This document shows, piece by piece, positions 6,756-13,746 of a DNA stretch of 33,843 nucleotides. This DNA is from an uncultured Lachnospiraceae bacterium (GTDB lineage Bacteria; Bacillota; Clostridia; Lachnospirales; Lachnospiraceae). The notes under the pieces are model-generated. The model ran no database searches. It had not been told where the DNA came from and was given only the letters and a program-made list of their open reading frames with translations. The DNA is taken from positions 1-33,843 of the forward strand of contig CAJUJM010000033.1 in NCBI GenBank assembly GCA_910586755.1, given 5' to 3'. Made by a program: the position numbers and the translations under genes. Each line of letters opens with the position of its first letter. Positions within the stretch are counted from its first letter, which is position 1.

Positions 6756-7316
6756 ATGAAAAATGAGAAAGTGGTTCCAAAGGCAAGAAGGACAAGTGTC
6801 ACAGATTGGTATGCATTTATAGTAAAGATGATCCGAAAATGGTTTACCCGTTCCGGGACTGTCTACAACGGCTTTATTAGGGCGCTTTTACAGGATGACG
6901 TAAAGTCCATGAATGCCTACATGAACCGGGTTGCTCTGGCCACTTTCAGCTATTTTGACAGCGGGAAAAACCCTTCGATGGAATCCCAGCCGGAGCGATT
7001 TTATCACGGCTTTGTGCTGGGACTGACTGTGGAACTGGCAGATCGCTACATCATTACTTCCAACCGGGAGAGCGGTTTTGGAAGATATGATGTGATGATG
7101 GAGCCGAAGAATGGAATAGACAATGCGGTAATAATGGAATTCAAGGTGAAGGATTCGGGCGAAGAGAAGTCTTTGGAGAATACTGCGGATGCCGCGCTAA
7201 AGCAGATTGAGGAGCGGCGATATGAGACGGATTTGGAGAGCAGGGGATTTCCTGGCGACCGAATCCGGAAATATGGATTTGCCTTTGAAGGGAAAGAAGT
7301 CTTGATAAAAAGCTGA
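6756..7316 (+). pseudogene. PD-(D/E)XK nuclease domain remnant of a DUF1703 AAA-ATPase family protein
   Basis: The 186 residues match the C-terminal half of the large family combining an N-terminal AAA-ATPase-like domain with a DUF1703 PD-(D/E)XK nuclease domain, common in many copies in Lachnospiraceae and Bacteroidetes. Recognisable family wording includes NAYMNRVALATFSYFDSGKN, ERFYHGFVLGL and TSNRESGFGRYDV. The nuclease motif looks intact: D112, E128 and K130 in RYDVMMEP and IMEFKVK. The roughly 350-residue ATPase half, with its Walker motifs, is absent upstream, so this is a truncated relic or a stand-alone nuclease domain. No good ribosome binding site precedes the ATG at 6756, although a plausible promoter does. 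Role of the family is unknown. Confidence 0.75.
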
Positions 7317-7370
7317 AGGATTTTTTAGCCTTAACCTGACAGGGAGAGTACGCTGCTGTTATGCAAGTAG

Positions 7371-7412
7371 TTTTCAGACATGCTTAGAAGCTTAGCAGCA
7401 TGTCTGAAAAAA
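7371..7412. terminator. Bidirectional terminator between the nuclease relic and mgtC
   Basis: TTTTCAGACATGC at 7371-7383 pairs with GCATGTCTGAAAA at 7398-7410. The flanking A and T runs give a U tract on either strand, suiting the convergent genes on both sides. Confidence 0.85.
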
Positions 7413-7424
7413 TAATAGAGAGGA

Positions 7425-8105
7425 TTACATGCTGTCAATAGAAAGAATGCCAGGTAATTTCGAAAGTTCTTTTAAATAGATATCTTTCTTGAGTTTTCTG
7501 GAAATGCCAACGGTTGACAGGATTGTAAAAGGTTGCCCGCTTGCTTTCGGGCGTTCAATATCATACATATCAATTTGGCATCCGTCTGCTTTTAGCTTAT
7601 GTAAAAGAGAGGATGCAGTTCGGCTGTCCTCTGCTTCTATGTATAAGGTTACATACAGAGAATGGTGATAAAACCGCTCTTCAATCAGCGGAAGAATATG
7701 AAGCCCAACCATTAGGATCAAAGTAACCAATATGGCTCCATCTATAAATCCGATTCCGGCAGCCAGACCAATGCAGGCACAGATCCAAACTCCTGCAGCA
7801 GATGTCAGCCCTTTAATCTGATGACGGGATACAATAATAGAACCGGCTCCTAAAAAGCCAACTCCACTGATCACTTGAGCCGCCATCCGGGAAATGTCAG
7901 TACCGCCTGGAAAATAAATATCCATATATTGAGCTGTCATCATCACCATAGCAGCGCCTAAACAGACGGAAGCATCTGTTCGGGCGCCTCCGCCCCGTCG
8001 CTTGACTCCGCGATCGATTCCGATTAAAGCGCCTAAAAGAAAAGCAACTAGCATCCGAATTACAATATTTTGAACGTTCCATTGGGTTAATGATGTAAAA
8101 AACAT
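7425..8105 (-). CDS. MgtC/SapB family membrane protein
   Basis: A 226-residue protein with about five hydrophobic helices in its first 140 residues and a soluble C-terminal ACT-like domain. Family signatures are visible: GALIGIDRGVKRRGGGARTD near residue 25 and QVISGVGFLGAGSIIV near residue 80. MgtC proteins are linked to growth at low Mg2+, membrane potential and ATP-synthase control; many paralogues have other or unknown roles, so I assign the family only. GGTGGAG precedes the start codon on the - strand, and a promoter lies at 8214-8242. It is the only clear - strand gene in the window. Confidence 0.88.
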   Translation of the reverse strand: MFFTSLTQWNVQNIVIRMLVAFLLGALIGIDRGVKRRGGGARTDASVCLGAAMVMMTAQYMDIYFPGGTDISRMAAQVISGVGFLGAGSIIVSRHQIKGLTSAAGVWICACIGLAAGIGFIDGAILVTLILMVGLHILPLIEERFYHHSLYVTLYIEAEDSRTASSLLHKLKADGCQIDMYDIERPKASGQPFTILSTVGISRKLKKDIYLKELSKLPGILSIDSM

Positions 8106-8213
8106 AAAATCTCCACCTTATATGTTGCCTTCCGCAGAATGCGCTCCATTTTGTCTTAAGAAAGAATGCAAATATAAATGAAATGCGCCTGCTTCAGCAG
8201 CAATGATACCAAA

Positions 8214-8242
8214 AGTATAACATACCTTTTTGCATAGGACAA
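8214..8242 (-). promoter_or_regulatory. Promoter of the mgtC-like gene
   Basis: Read on the - strand, TTGTCC (8242-8237) and TATACT (8219-8214) are separated by 17 bases. Transcription would start near 8207, leaving a leader of about 100 nt. Confidence 0.6.
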
Positions 8243-8270
8243 TCCAAAAGGTGCGTAAGCATCCAGGTAT

Positions 8271-8338
8271 GCTTTGCCGGCAATGACAAGAGCAAAAAAT
8301 CAAAAGAAAATTGTATTGTGCTTTACCGGCAATAAGAG
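8271..8338 (+). repeat. Paired GCTTTRCCGGCAAT direct repeats
   Basis: GCTTTGCCGGCAAT at 8271-8284 and GCTTTACCGGCAAT at 8320-8333 differ at one base, and both are followed within a few bases by AAGAG. The centres are 49 bases apart. The second copy lies within the -35/-10 spacer of the galE promoter, so the pair could be operators; no regulator is identified. Confidence 0.5.
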
Positions 8339-8344
8339 TATAAT
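8316..8344 (+). promoter_or_regulatory. Promoter of galE
   Basis: TTGTGC at 8316-8321 and a perfect TATAAT at 8339-8344 are separated by 17 bases, giving a leader of about 100 nt before galE. Confidence 0.65.
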
Positions 8345-8450
8345 AAGAAAAGGGCCCCACTCCGGAAACCACCGGACAGGCAGCCCGCAGAAAGCCAGGC
8401 AGACGGATAGAAAACCTGTTCATTTGCCCCGATAAAAAGGAGGATGTTTT

Positions 8451-9470
8451 ATGGCAATTCTAGTAGCTGGCGGAGCCGGATATATCGGAAGCCATACCTG
8501 CGTGGAACTGTTAAATGCAGGGTACGAGGTAGTAGTAGTTGACAATCTTTACAATTCCTGTGAGGAAGCTTTAAGACGAGTAGAAAAAATTACTGGCAAA
8601 AGTGTAAAGTTTTATAATGTGGATTTGCTGGACAAGCCTGCATTGGAGGAAGTATTCCAAAAAGAAAAGATCGATTCCGTCATTCAGTTTGCCGGATATA
8701 AGGCAGTAGGCGAGTCTGTGGCCAAGCCGTTAGAGTATTACCATAACAACATTACCGGAACATTGATCCTCTGCGATGTTATGAGAGAGCATCAGGTGAA
8801 AAATATTGTATTCAGTTCTTCTGCAACCGTTTACGGGGATCCGGCTTTTGTGCCCATTACAGAAGAATGTCCCAAGGGCGAGATTACCAATCCATATGGC
8901 CAGACCAAGGGCATGTTAGAACAGATTCTTACCGACCTGAATGTAGCGGATCCGGAATGGAATGTAATTCTTCTGCGTTATTTTAATCCTATCGGAGCTC
9001 ACGAAAGCGGAAGCATTGGTGAAGATCCTAAGGGAATTCCCAATAATCTGGTGCCCTACATTGCCCAGGTGGCAATTGGTAAGAGAGAATGTGTCCATGT
9101 ATTTGGCAATGACTATAATACTCCGGACGGAACGGGTGTCCGCGACTATATCCATGTAGTAGATTTGGCAAAAGGACATGTTTGTGCAATCAAAAAGCTG
9201 GAAGATAAAGAGGGCGTTTCCATCTACAATCTGGGAACCGGGCACGGCTACAGTGTTTTGGATGTCATTCACGCTTATGAAAAAGCCTGTGGTAAGGAGC
9301 TTCCCTATGTAATTGATCCCAGACGTCCAGGCGATATTGCCCAGTGCTACTGCGATCCGGGGAAAGCCGCCAGGGAACTGGGCTGGACAGCGGATCTGGG
9401 AATTGAGGAGATGTGCCGTGATTCCTGGAGATGGCAGTCTGCCAATCCTGATGGATATAACCAGCAGTAA
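8451..9470 (+). CDS. galE: UDP-glucose 4-epimerase
   Basis: Interconverts UDP-glucose and UDP-galactose with a bound NAD, in the Leloir pathway and as a supply of UDP-galactose for surface glycans. The 339-residue product has the short-chain dehydrogenase layout: GGAGYIGS nucleotide-binding loop at residues 7-14, SSSATVYG around residue 124 and the catalytic YGQTK (Y-x3-K) around residue 150, then the substrate motif RYFNPIGAH. AAAGGAGGATG stands just before the ATG. No other gal genes are adjacent, so a role in envelope sugar supply is as likely as galactose catabolism. Two hairpins follow the stop. Confidence 0.96.
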   Translation: MAILVAGGAGYIGSHTCVELLNAGYEVVVVDNLYNSCEEALRRVEKITGKSVKFYNVDLLDKPALEEVFQKEKIDSVIQFAGYKAVGESVAKPLEYYHNNITGTLILCDVMREHQVKNIVFSSSATVYGDPAFVPITEECPKGEITNPYGQTKGMLEQILTDLNVADPEWNVILLRYFNPIGAHESGSIGEDPKGIPNNLVPYIAQVAIGKRECVHVFGNDYNTPDGTGVRDYIHVVDLAKGHVCAIKKLEDKEGVSIYNLGTGHGYSVLDVIHAYEKACGKELPYVIDPRRPGDIAQCYCDPGKAARELGWTADLGIEEMCRDSWRWQSANPDGYNQQ

Positions 9471-9484
9471 AGATATATAATTGC

Positions 9485-9586
9485 AACAGTTGAGACGGGT
9501 ATTTTCCTGCCCGTTTGAACTGTTACATAATGTATAAGGGGCTGCTTAAAATGACAGGAAGGATGAAACTCCTGGCTTCATTTTAA
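9485..9586 (+). terminator. Two tandem hairpins after galE
   Basis: The first pairs AACAGTT (9485-9491) with AACTGTT (9518-9524) and GACGGG (9494-9499) with the CCCGTT block at 9510-9515, with no T tract. The second pairs TAAAATGA (9547-9554) with TCATTTTA (9578-9585), with an inner AGGA/TCCT stem, and is followed by CTCTTTTTCT. Together they probably end the galE transcript. Confidence 0.7.
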
Positions 9587-9621
9587 ATGGCTCTTTTTCT
9601 GACTGAAAATGGAGGCAGAAT

Positions 9622-10491
9622 ATGGAAGAAAAAACAGAATTAATAAAGGCCGGACTGATTTTGGAAGGCGGCGGGATGAGAGGAGTCTATACGGCAGGGG
9701 TGCTGGACTTCTTTTTAGACAAAGGATTAGAATTTGAAGAAGTTTACGGAGTATCTGCAGGAAGCGTCCACGCTTGCAGCTATTTGTCAAAACAGAGAGG
9801 AAGGGCTATCTCTGTCAGCGTAGACTATCTGAAGGATCCCAGATATTGCGGAGTCCAAAGTCTTATTAAGACCGGAGACCTGTTTGGCGTGAAAATGTGC
9901 TATGATCAGATTCCCAACCAGCTAAACCCCTATGATCATGAGGCATTTTTAGCCTATCCGGGGCGATTTTATGCGGTTTTAACTGACTGTGAAACAGGCG
10001 AAGCCAGATACCAGCAGATTAAGGATATGAACCGGGACATTTGGGCCATACGGGCTTCCAGCTCACTGCCGTTAGTGTCAAGAATTGTCGGAAGCCATGG
10101 ACATCTTTATCTGGACGGCGGAATCGCAGATTCAATTCCCATAGAACATTCTGAAGCAAAAGGAAATTCCAAAAATGTAGTCATATTGACCAGAGACAAA
10201 TCTTACCGGAAAGGCCCAAACGGCGCTATCAGGCTCCTTCGCTGTTTGTACAGAAGATATCCCAAACTGGTATCCCAGATGGAAAGCAGGCATATCCGCT
10301 ATAACCAAACCCTGGATTACATTTCAAAAGGGGAGGAAGAAGGGCGTATTTTTGTGATCCGTCCTTCCAGCGAAGTTACGGTAGGAAGAGTTGAGAAAAG
10401 CAAAGAAAAGCTATTAGCCCTTTATGAACAGGGATACCGGGACGGAGAAGCCTCATACCAGGATTTGAAAATCTTTCTCGGATTGCTGTAA
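9622..10491 (+). CDS. Patatin-like phospholipase family protein
   Basis: A 289-residue serine lipid acylhydrolase of the bacterial patatin family. The oxyanion loop EGGGMRGVYTAGV (residues 13-25), the nucleophile elbow GVSAGS (Ser around residue 47) and the catalytic Asp in LDGGIADSIP are all present and in order. No signal peptide or membrane segment is seen, so a cytoplasmic or membrane-associated lipase is expected. GGAGG at 9611-9615 supports the start. The natural substrate of this subgroup is not known; the closest bacterial relatives are annotated only as patatin-like. Confidence 0.9.
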   Translation: MEEKTELIKAGLILEGGGMRGVYTAGVLDFFLDKGLEFEEVYGVSAGSVHACSYLSKQRGRAISVSVDYLKDPRYCGVQSLIKTGDLFGVKMCYDQIPNQLNPYDHEAFLAYPGRFYAVLTDCETGEARYQQIKDMNRDIWAIRASSSLPLVSRIVGSHGHLYLDGGIADSIPIEHSEAKGNSKNVVILTRDKSYRKGPNGAIRLLRCLYRRYPKLVSQMESRHIRYNQTLDYISKGEEEGRIFVIRPSSEVTVGRVEKSKEKLLALYEQGYRDGEASYQDLKIFLGLL

Positions 10492-10865
10492 AAGCTGGCA
10501 GCCAGGCTTAAAAAGATTCGGAACAGGCAGCCGGGATGGAAGAAGATGTCGAAAAATAGCAAAAAAATAGCCCTTTCGAATACTTGAATAATGGATGGAG
10601 ATATGGTAATATGTCTCCATCCATTAAACTTTCTGGAAATCAAATCTGTTATCTAAAATTATCGGCGTACTGCCAGTGGATTCCAAAGTTTAGGAAAAGA
10701 TTTGGAAGTAAAATTTCCAAACCTGCTTGTACGGCGCAGCAATTGCGTCAAAAATGATACAAGGGAAAGAAGGGATTGCCTATGCCTGCAGGGCTCTGTT
10801 TTTGTACCTGAAAACAGAAAATGTTAACCAAAATTAGTTGAAAAGCAGAAATGGGAGGAATTTAT
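10492..10865. other. Intergenic region upstream of the secreted repeat protein
   Basis: About 370 bases without a credible gene. It contains a perfect 13-bp hairpin at 10589-10626 and AT-rich sequence up to the TTG start. A weak promoter-like pair, TTGAAT (10584-10589) and TAATAT (17 bases later), overlaps the hairpin; I see no convincing consensus promoter. Confidence 0.5.
10589..10626 (+). terminator. Perfect 13-bp hairpin after the patatin gene
   Basis: TAATGGATGGAGA (10589-10601) is the exact reverse complement of TCTCCATCCATTA (10614-10626), with a 12-nt loop. It lacks a T tract, so it may be a 3'-end stabiliser or a protein site rather than a true terminator. Confidence 0.5.
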
Positions 10866-13544
10866 TTGAAAAAAATCGGATATGCATTTGCCTTCAGCTT
10901 TATGGTATTGCTCTTAACCTTTCAGAGCAGGCTCTTTACCTGGGCTTTGGGAGTACACCGGGACTATTCCGGCTATGCCAGCAGTCCTAATGCAGACTAT
11001 GAAGAACCGGAACAGGCAGAAATGCCAAGAGAGAAACAAATATCAGGAGAGGAGCCAATACCGGAACATGCGCCAATACTGGAACAGGCGCAGATTCAGC
11101 TTCAAACCATGAAAAGCAGCCGGGCATCCAATGTACTTACCATAACCGGTTCGGGAACTCATGAGGAGATGGCAATGACCCAGGGGAAACCGGGAGTATA
11201 CCTGCTGTTTCAGGGAGCCCAATACTACCACGGATTTAATGAGATGATCTCGGATCATTCCAAAGAAGGCACATCCAGACAACTTGATGGTATCTGGGAA
11301 TATTACCAGAAAAACTCCTCAAAATCTGTCACAAAGCTGGAAACAGAGATCTGGGTTGGAACTGGCAGCTATAGCAATGCAGAGAAAGTAAAAATAGCAG
11401 ATGCGATTACTATTCAGAACTCCACTGATACCAGCACAGGAGCCTGGAACACGGTCGTAACGGTTACCAACCCCCATCCAAGACTTACGGGGGTAATGTT
11501 TTATTACTATGCCCCTCACTTAGCCGATTACGGCGGCGTTACGATCTTTCCGCTGGGGGGACAGCAGGCGGTTAACGGGGCGGCGGCAGCCCATACCCAT
11601 ACGGGGATAAGCAGGACGGAACCTTCCTGTTTATTGCCAGGAGCCATTACCGGAACGTGTGCCATGTGTGGAACTGTAAATGAAACCATTCCCGCATTGG
11701 GACATGCAATTCCGCCTTACTATGACACGGAAAGTGTTCCGGGCTATAAGGTAAAAAACTGCGCCAGATGCAATGCCAGACTGGAGACAATTGCCAATCA
11801 GTATCAGGTAGTCTATGAGGGAAATGGATCTACCGGAGGAAGAATGGCCGGATTTTCCCAGCAGGTAGGAACTCCCTTTTTCATTGCGGGAAATGATTTT
11901 ATCCGCCTGGGATACTATTTTACCAACTGGAATACCCTGGCTTCAGGCGCTGGAAGCATATTCCGGGAGGGCCAGTCTGCTGAGAACTTAACCATGAAGG
12001 ATCAGGATATCGTTCACTTGTATGCTCAGTGGGAAGCCAACACTTATGAAGTTTCTTTTGATCCTAATGGAGGTATCTGTGAAGAAGAAAAACGGGAAAT
12101 AACTTATGACACCCCTTATGGACAGCTGCCGGCAGCAGTGAAAGTAGACTATTTATTCCAGGGATGGCTTCAGGAAGGGGAGGAGGAAGCCGTAACAGAA
12201 GGTACTTTGTACAAAATTGCGGAAAATACTTGTCTTAAAGCATTGTGGAAACTGAATTTTGAAGATTTGGGAAACGGAACCAACAGGCGTCCCGGGGAAG
12301 ACGGAATTATGGGAAGCCCGGATGACCACTATTTTTATAATGGCAGGGACGGGGAAGCCGGAACCGAAGACGATATTCCCTTAAATCCGGGAAATGACGG
12401 AATTTATGGAACCGGAGACGATTGGTATCAGGCAGATTCGGGGCAGATCCACTGCGGATTGGATGAAATTTTTGATACAAAGGACGACTACATTGATAAA
12501 GAGGATGGAACCAACAAAAGGACAGGAGAGGACGGAGACTGGGAAACGGAAGATGATGAGCTTTGGTGGAACGGTCCTGACGGTCTGCCGGGAACTGTGG
12601 ATGATCAGCAGATTCATCCGGGAATGGATAAAGAATACGGAACCGGGGATGACTTTATTGACAACGGGGATGGAACGAACCGCCGTCCGGGACCGGACGG
12701 GATCTGGGGAACGGAAGACGATGAGATCTGGGAAAACGGTCCGGATCAGCAGCCGGGAACGGAAGACGACGTGAAAAAGGTAGAAAATGATCCTCCGGCA
12801 AGAGAAAAACCTGACGGAAACAATTCCGGAGGAAATTCTGACAATACCGGAAATGGTTCTGACGGCAGCTCTGGAAGTGGTTCTGGAAACAGTTCTGGCG
12901 GCGGCGCCGGGAGCGGTTCTGGCAACAATACCGGAAATGGTTCCGGCAGTTCCGGCGGCAGCACCGGAGGAGGATCTGGCAATTCCGGAAGCAGCGCAGG
13001 AGGCGGATCTGGCGGAGGTTTTAGAGGCAGTTCCGGCAGTAGTTCCGGCAGTGCCCAGGGAGGACCGGGAGTAAAAGGCGGTTCTGTTACAGACTTAGGA
13101 AAAGGAAAAAGCGGCGAGTGGGAGAAACTTCCCGACGGCTGGACTTTCCGGTATACGGAAGGAGGAAAGGCTAAGGATGAGTGGTGTTACCTGTACTATG
13201 GAGTTACAGGGCGTACTGACTGGTATCGATTCGGACTGGATGAATATATGAAGATTGGCTGGTATCAGGATAAAGATGGCCGCTGGTATTTTCTTCACAC
13301 CGTGTCGGACGGAACGCTGGGACACATGAAAACCGGCTGGTATTTAGATGGAGATGGAAGCTGGTATTATCTGAATCCGGTAAGTGATGGCTATCGGGGA
13401 GCAATGGTTACAGGCTGGCATTTAATCGATGGAAAATGGTACTATTTTAACCCCGGACCCCAGGGGAAGTTGGGGGCCATGTATGCAGGATGTGTCACAC
13501 CTGACGGATATTTGGTAGGAGAAGACGGGGCCAGGATAGACTAG
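10866..13544 (+). CDS. Large secreted repeat protein with wall-binding C-terminus
   Basis: An 892-residue secreted protein starting at TTG (10866), with GGGAGG at 10853-10858; the ATG at 10851 overlaps that site and is less likely. Order: signal peptide (KKIGYAFAF plus hydrophobic core, residues 1-28); a unique region (about 88-221); two CxxC pairs (about 265-305); InlB/Listeria-Bacteroides-type beta repeats with YAQWEANTY (about 315-463); nine acidic units of pattern GxDGxxGTxDD (about 470-635); a Gly/Ser-rich linker (about 650-740); and wall-binding repeats (WYQDKDGRWYF, GWYLDGDGSWYYL, GWHLIDGKWYYF, about 775-878). The layout suggests a non-covalently wall-bound adhesin or scaffold. No catalytic domain is recognised. 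Confidence 0.88.
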   Translation: MKKIGYAFAFSFMVLLLTFQSRLFTWALGVHRDYSGYASSPNADYEEPEQAEMPREKQISGEEPIPEHAPILEQAQIQLQTMKSSRASNVLTITGSGTHEEMAMTQGKPGVYLLFQGAQYYHGFNEMISDHSKEGTSRQLDGIWEYYQKNSSKSVTKLETEIWVGTGSYSNAEKVKIADAITIQNSTDTSTGAWNTVVTVTNPHPRLTGVMFYYYAPHLADYGGVTIFPLGGQQAVNGAAAAHTHTGISRTEPSCLLPGAITGTCAMCGTVNETIPALGHAIPPYYDTESVPGYKVKNCARCNARLETIANQYQVVYEGNGSTGGRMAGFSQQVGTPFFIAGNDFIRLGYYFTNWNTLASGAGSIFREGQSAENLTMKDQDIVHLYAQWEANTYEVSFDPNGGICEEEKREITYDTPYGQLPAAVKVDYLFQGWLQEGEEEAVTEGTLYKIAENTCLKALWKLNFEDLGNGTNRRPGEDGIMGSPDDHYFYNGRDGEAGTEDDIPLNPGNDGIYGTGDDWYQADSGQIHCGLDEIFDTKDDYIDKEDGTNKRTGEDGDWETEDDELWWNGPDGLPGTVDDQQIHPGMDKEYGTGDDFIDNGDGTNRRPGPDGIWGTEDDEIWENGPDQQPGTEDDVKKVENDPPAREKPDGNNSGGNSDNTGNGSDGSSGSGSGNSSGGGAGSGSGNNTGNGSGSSGGSTGGGSGNSGSSAGGGSGGGFRGSSGSSSGSAQGGPGVKGGSVTDLGKGKSGEWEKLPDGWTFRYTEGGKAKDEWCYLYYGVTGRTDWYRFGLDEYMKIGWYQDKDGRWYFLHTVSDGTLGHMKTGWYLDGDGSWYYLNPVSDGYRGAMVTGWHLIDGKWYYFNPGPQGKLGAMYAGCVTPDGYLVGEDGARID
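12274..12777 (+). repeat. Coding repeat array: nine GxDGxxGTxDD units
   Basis: Units include GEDGIMGSPDD, GRDGEAGTEDD, GNDGIYGTGDD, GLDEIFDTKDD, GEDGDWETEDD, GPDGLPGTVDD, GMDKEYGTGDD, GPDGIWGTEDD and GPDQQPGTEDD. A marker (GTNRRPG, GTNKRTG, GTNRRPG) precedes units one, five and eight, showing higher-order repeats. The spacing of Asp and Gly resembles thrombospondin-3 or EF-loop calcium sites; calcium binding is an inference. Confidence 0.75.
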
Positions 13545-13580
13545 TGCCTTGTCTGAATGAGTACAGGATGGCAGTCAGTC

Positions 13581-13640
13581 TCCCGCGGCATTGGCCAAAT
13601 GCTTGCGCTTGCACGACGCTTGGATCACTGCCCGCGGGAA
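13581..13640 (-). repeat. 60-bp imperfect palindromic repeat, copy B
   Basis: Its reverse complement aligns without gaps to 4463-4522 at 46 of 60 positions, including TTCCCGCGG and ATTTGGCCAATGC. The ends are TCCCGCGG and CCGCGGGA, a perfect 8-bp inverted repeat. It starts 36 bases after the secreted-protein stop and ends 8 bases before the first LexA-type box. Confidence 0.75.
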
Positions 13641-13648
13641 CAGAAAGA

Positions 13649-13660
13649 GAACAAAAGTTC
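13649..13660. promoter_or_regulatory. LexA-type SOS box 1
   Basis: GAACAAAAGTTC, a perfect GAAC-N4-GTTC palindrome of the Firmicute LexA/DinR type, followed by GAA. It ends 10 bases upstream of the -35 box of the radical SAM gene promoter. Confidence 0.8.
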
Positions 13661-13670
13661 GAAAAAACTC

Positions 13671-13699
13671 TTGTAAGTAGTCTTGAAATGTGATATACT
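13671..13699 (+). promoter_or_regulatory. Promoter of the radical SAM/DUF4130 genes
   Basis: TTGTAA at 13671-13676 and TATACT at 13694-13699 have a 17-base spacer. Predicted start near 13706 falls inside the second LexA-type box, as expected for SOS repression. Confidence 0.75.
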
Positions 13700-13703
13700 A
13701 TAA

Positions 13704-13715
13704 GAACAGATGTTC
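13704..13715. promoter_or_regulatory. LexA-type SOS box 2
   Basis: GAACAGATGTTC, again a perfect GAAC-N4-GTTC palindrome followed by GAA. It covers the predicted transcription start and lies 31 bases before the ATG. Its centre is 55 bases from that of box 1. Confidence 0.85.
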
Positions 13716-13746
13716 GAAATGCGAAGACAAAAGCAGGAGGAAAGCT

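Larger units (their letters stand above)
8106..8450. other. Divergent intergenic region between mgtC (-) and galE (+)
   Basis: This 345-base stretch holds two facing-away promoters and a pair of similar palindromic sites (8274-8283 TTGCCGGCAA and 8323-8332 TTACCGGCAA). An open frame on the - strand (8118-8423) has no family resemblance and no supporting context, so I do not call it a gene. Confidence 0.7.

Noticed and set aside
8118..8423. 101-codon open frame on the - strand upstream of mgtC
   Set aside because: It covers both predicted promoters and the paired palindromes, has no ribosome binding site support and no recognisable sequence.
12746..12982. Pro-rich open frame on the - strand opposite the Gly/Ser linker
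   Set aside because: It is the antisense shadow of repetitive GGA/TCC-rich codons in the secreted protein gene.
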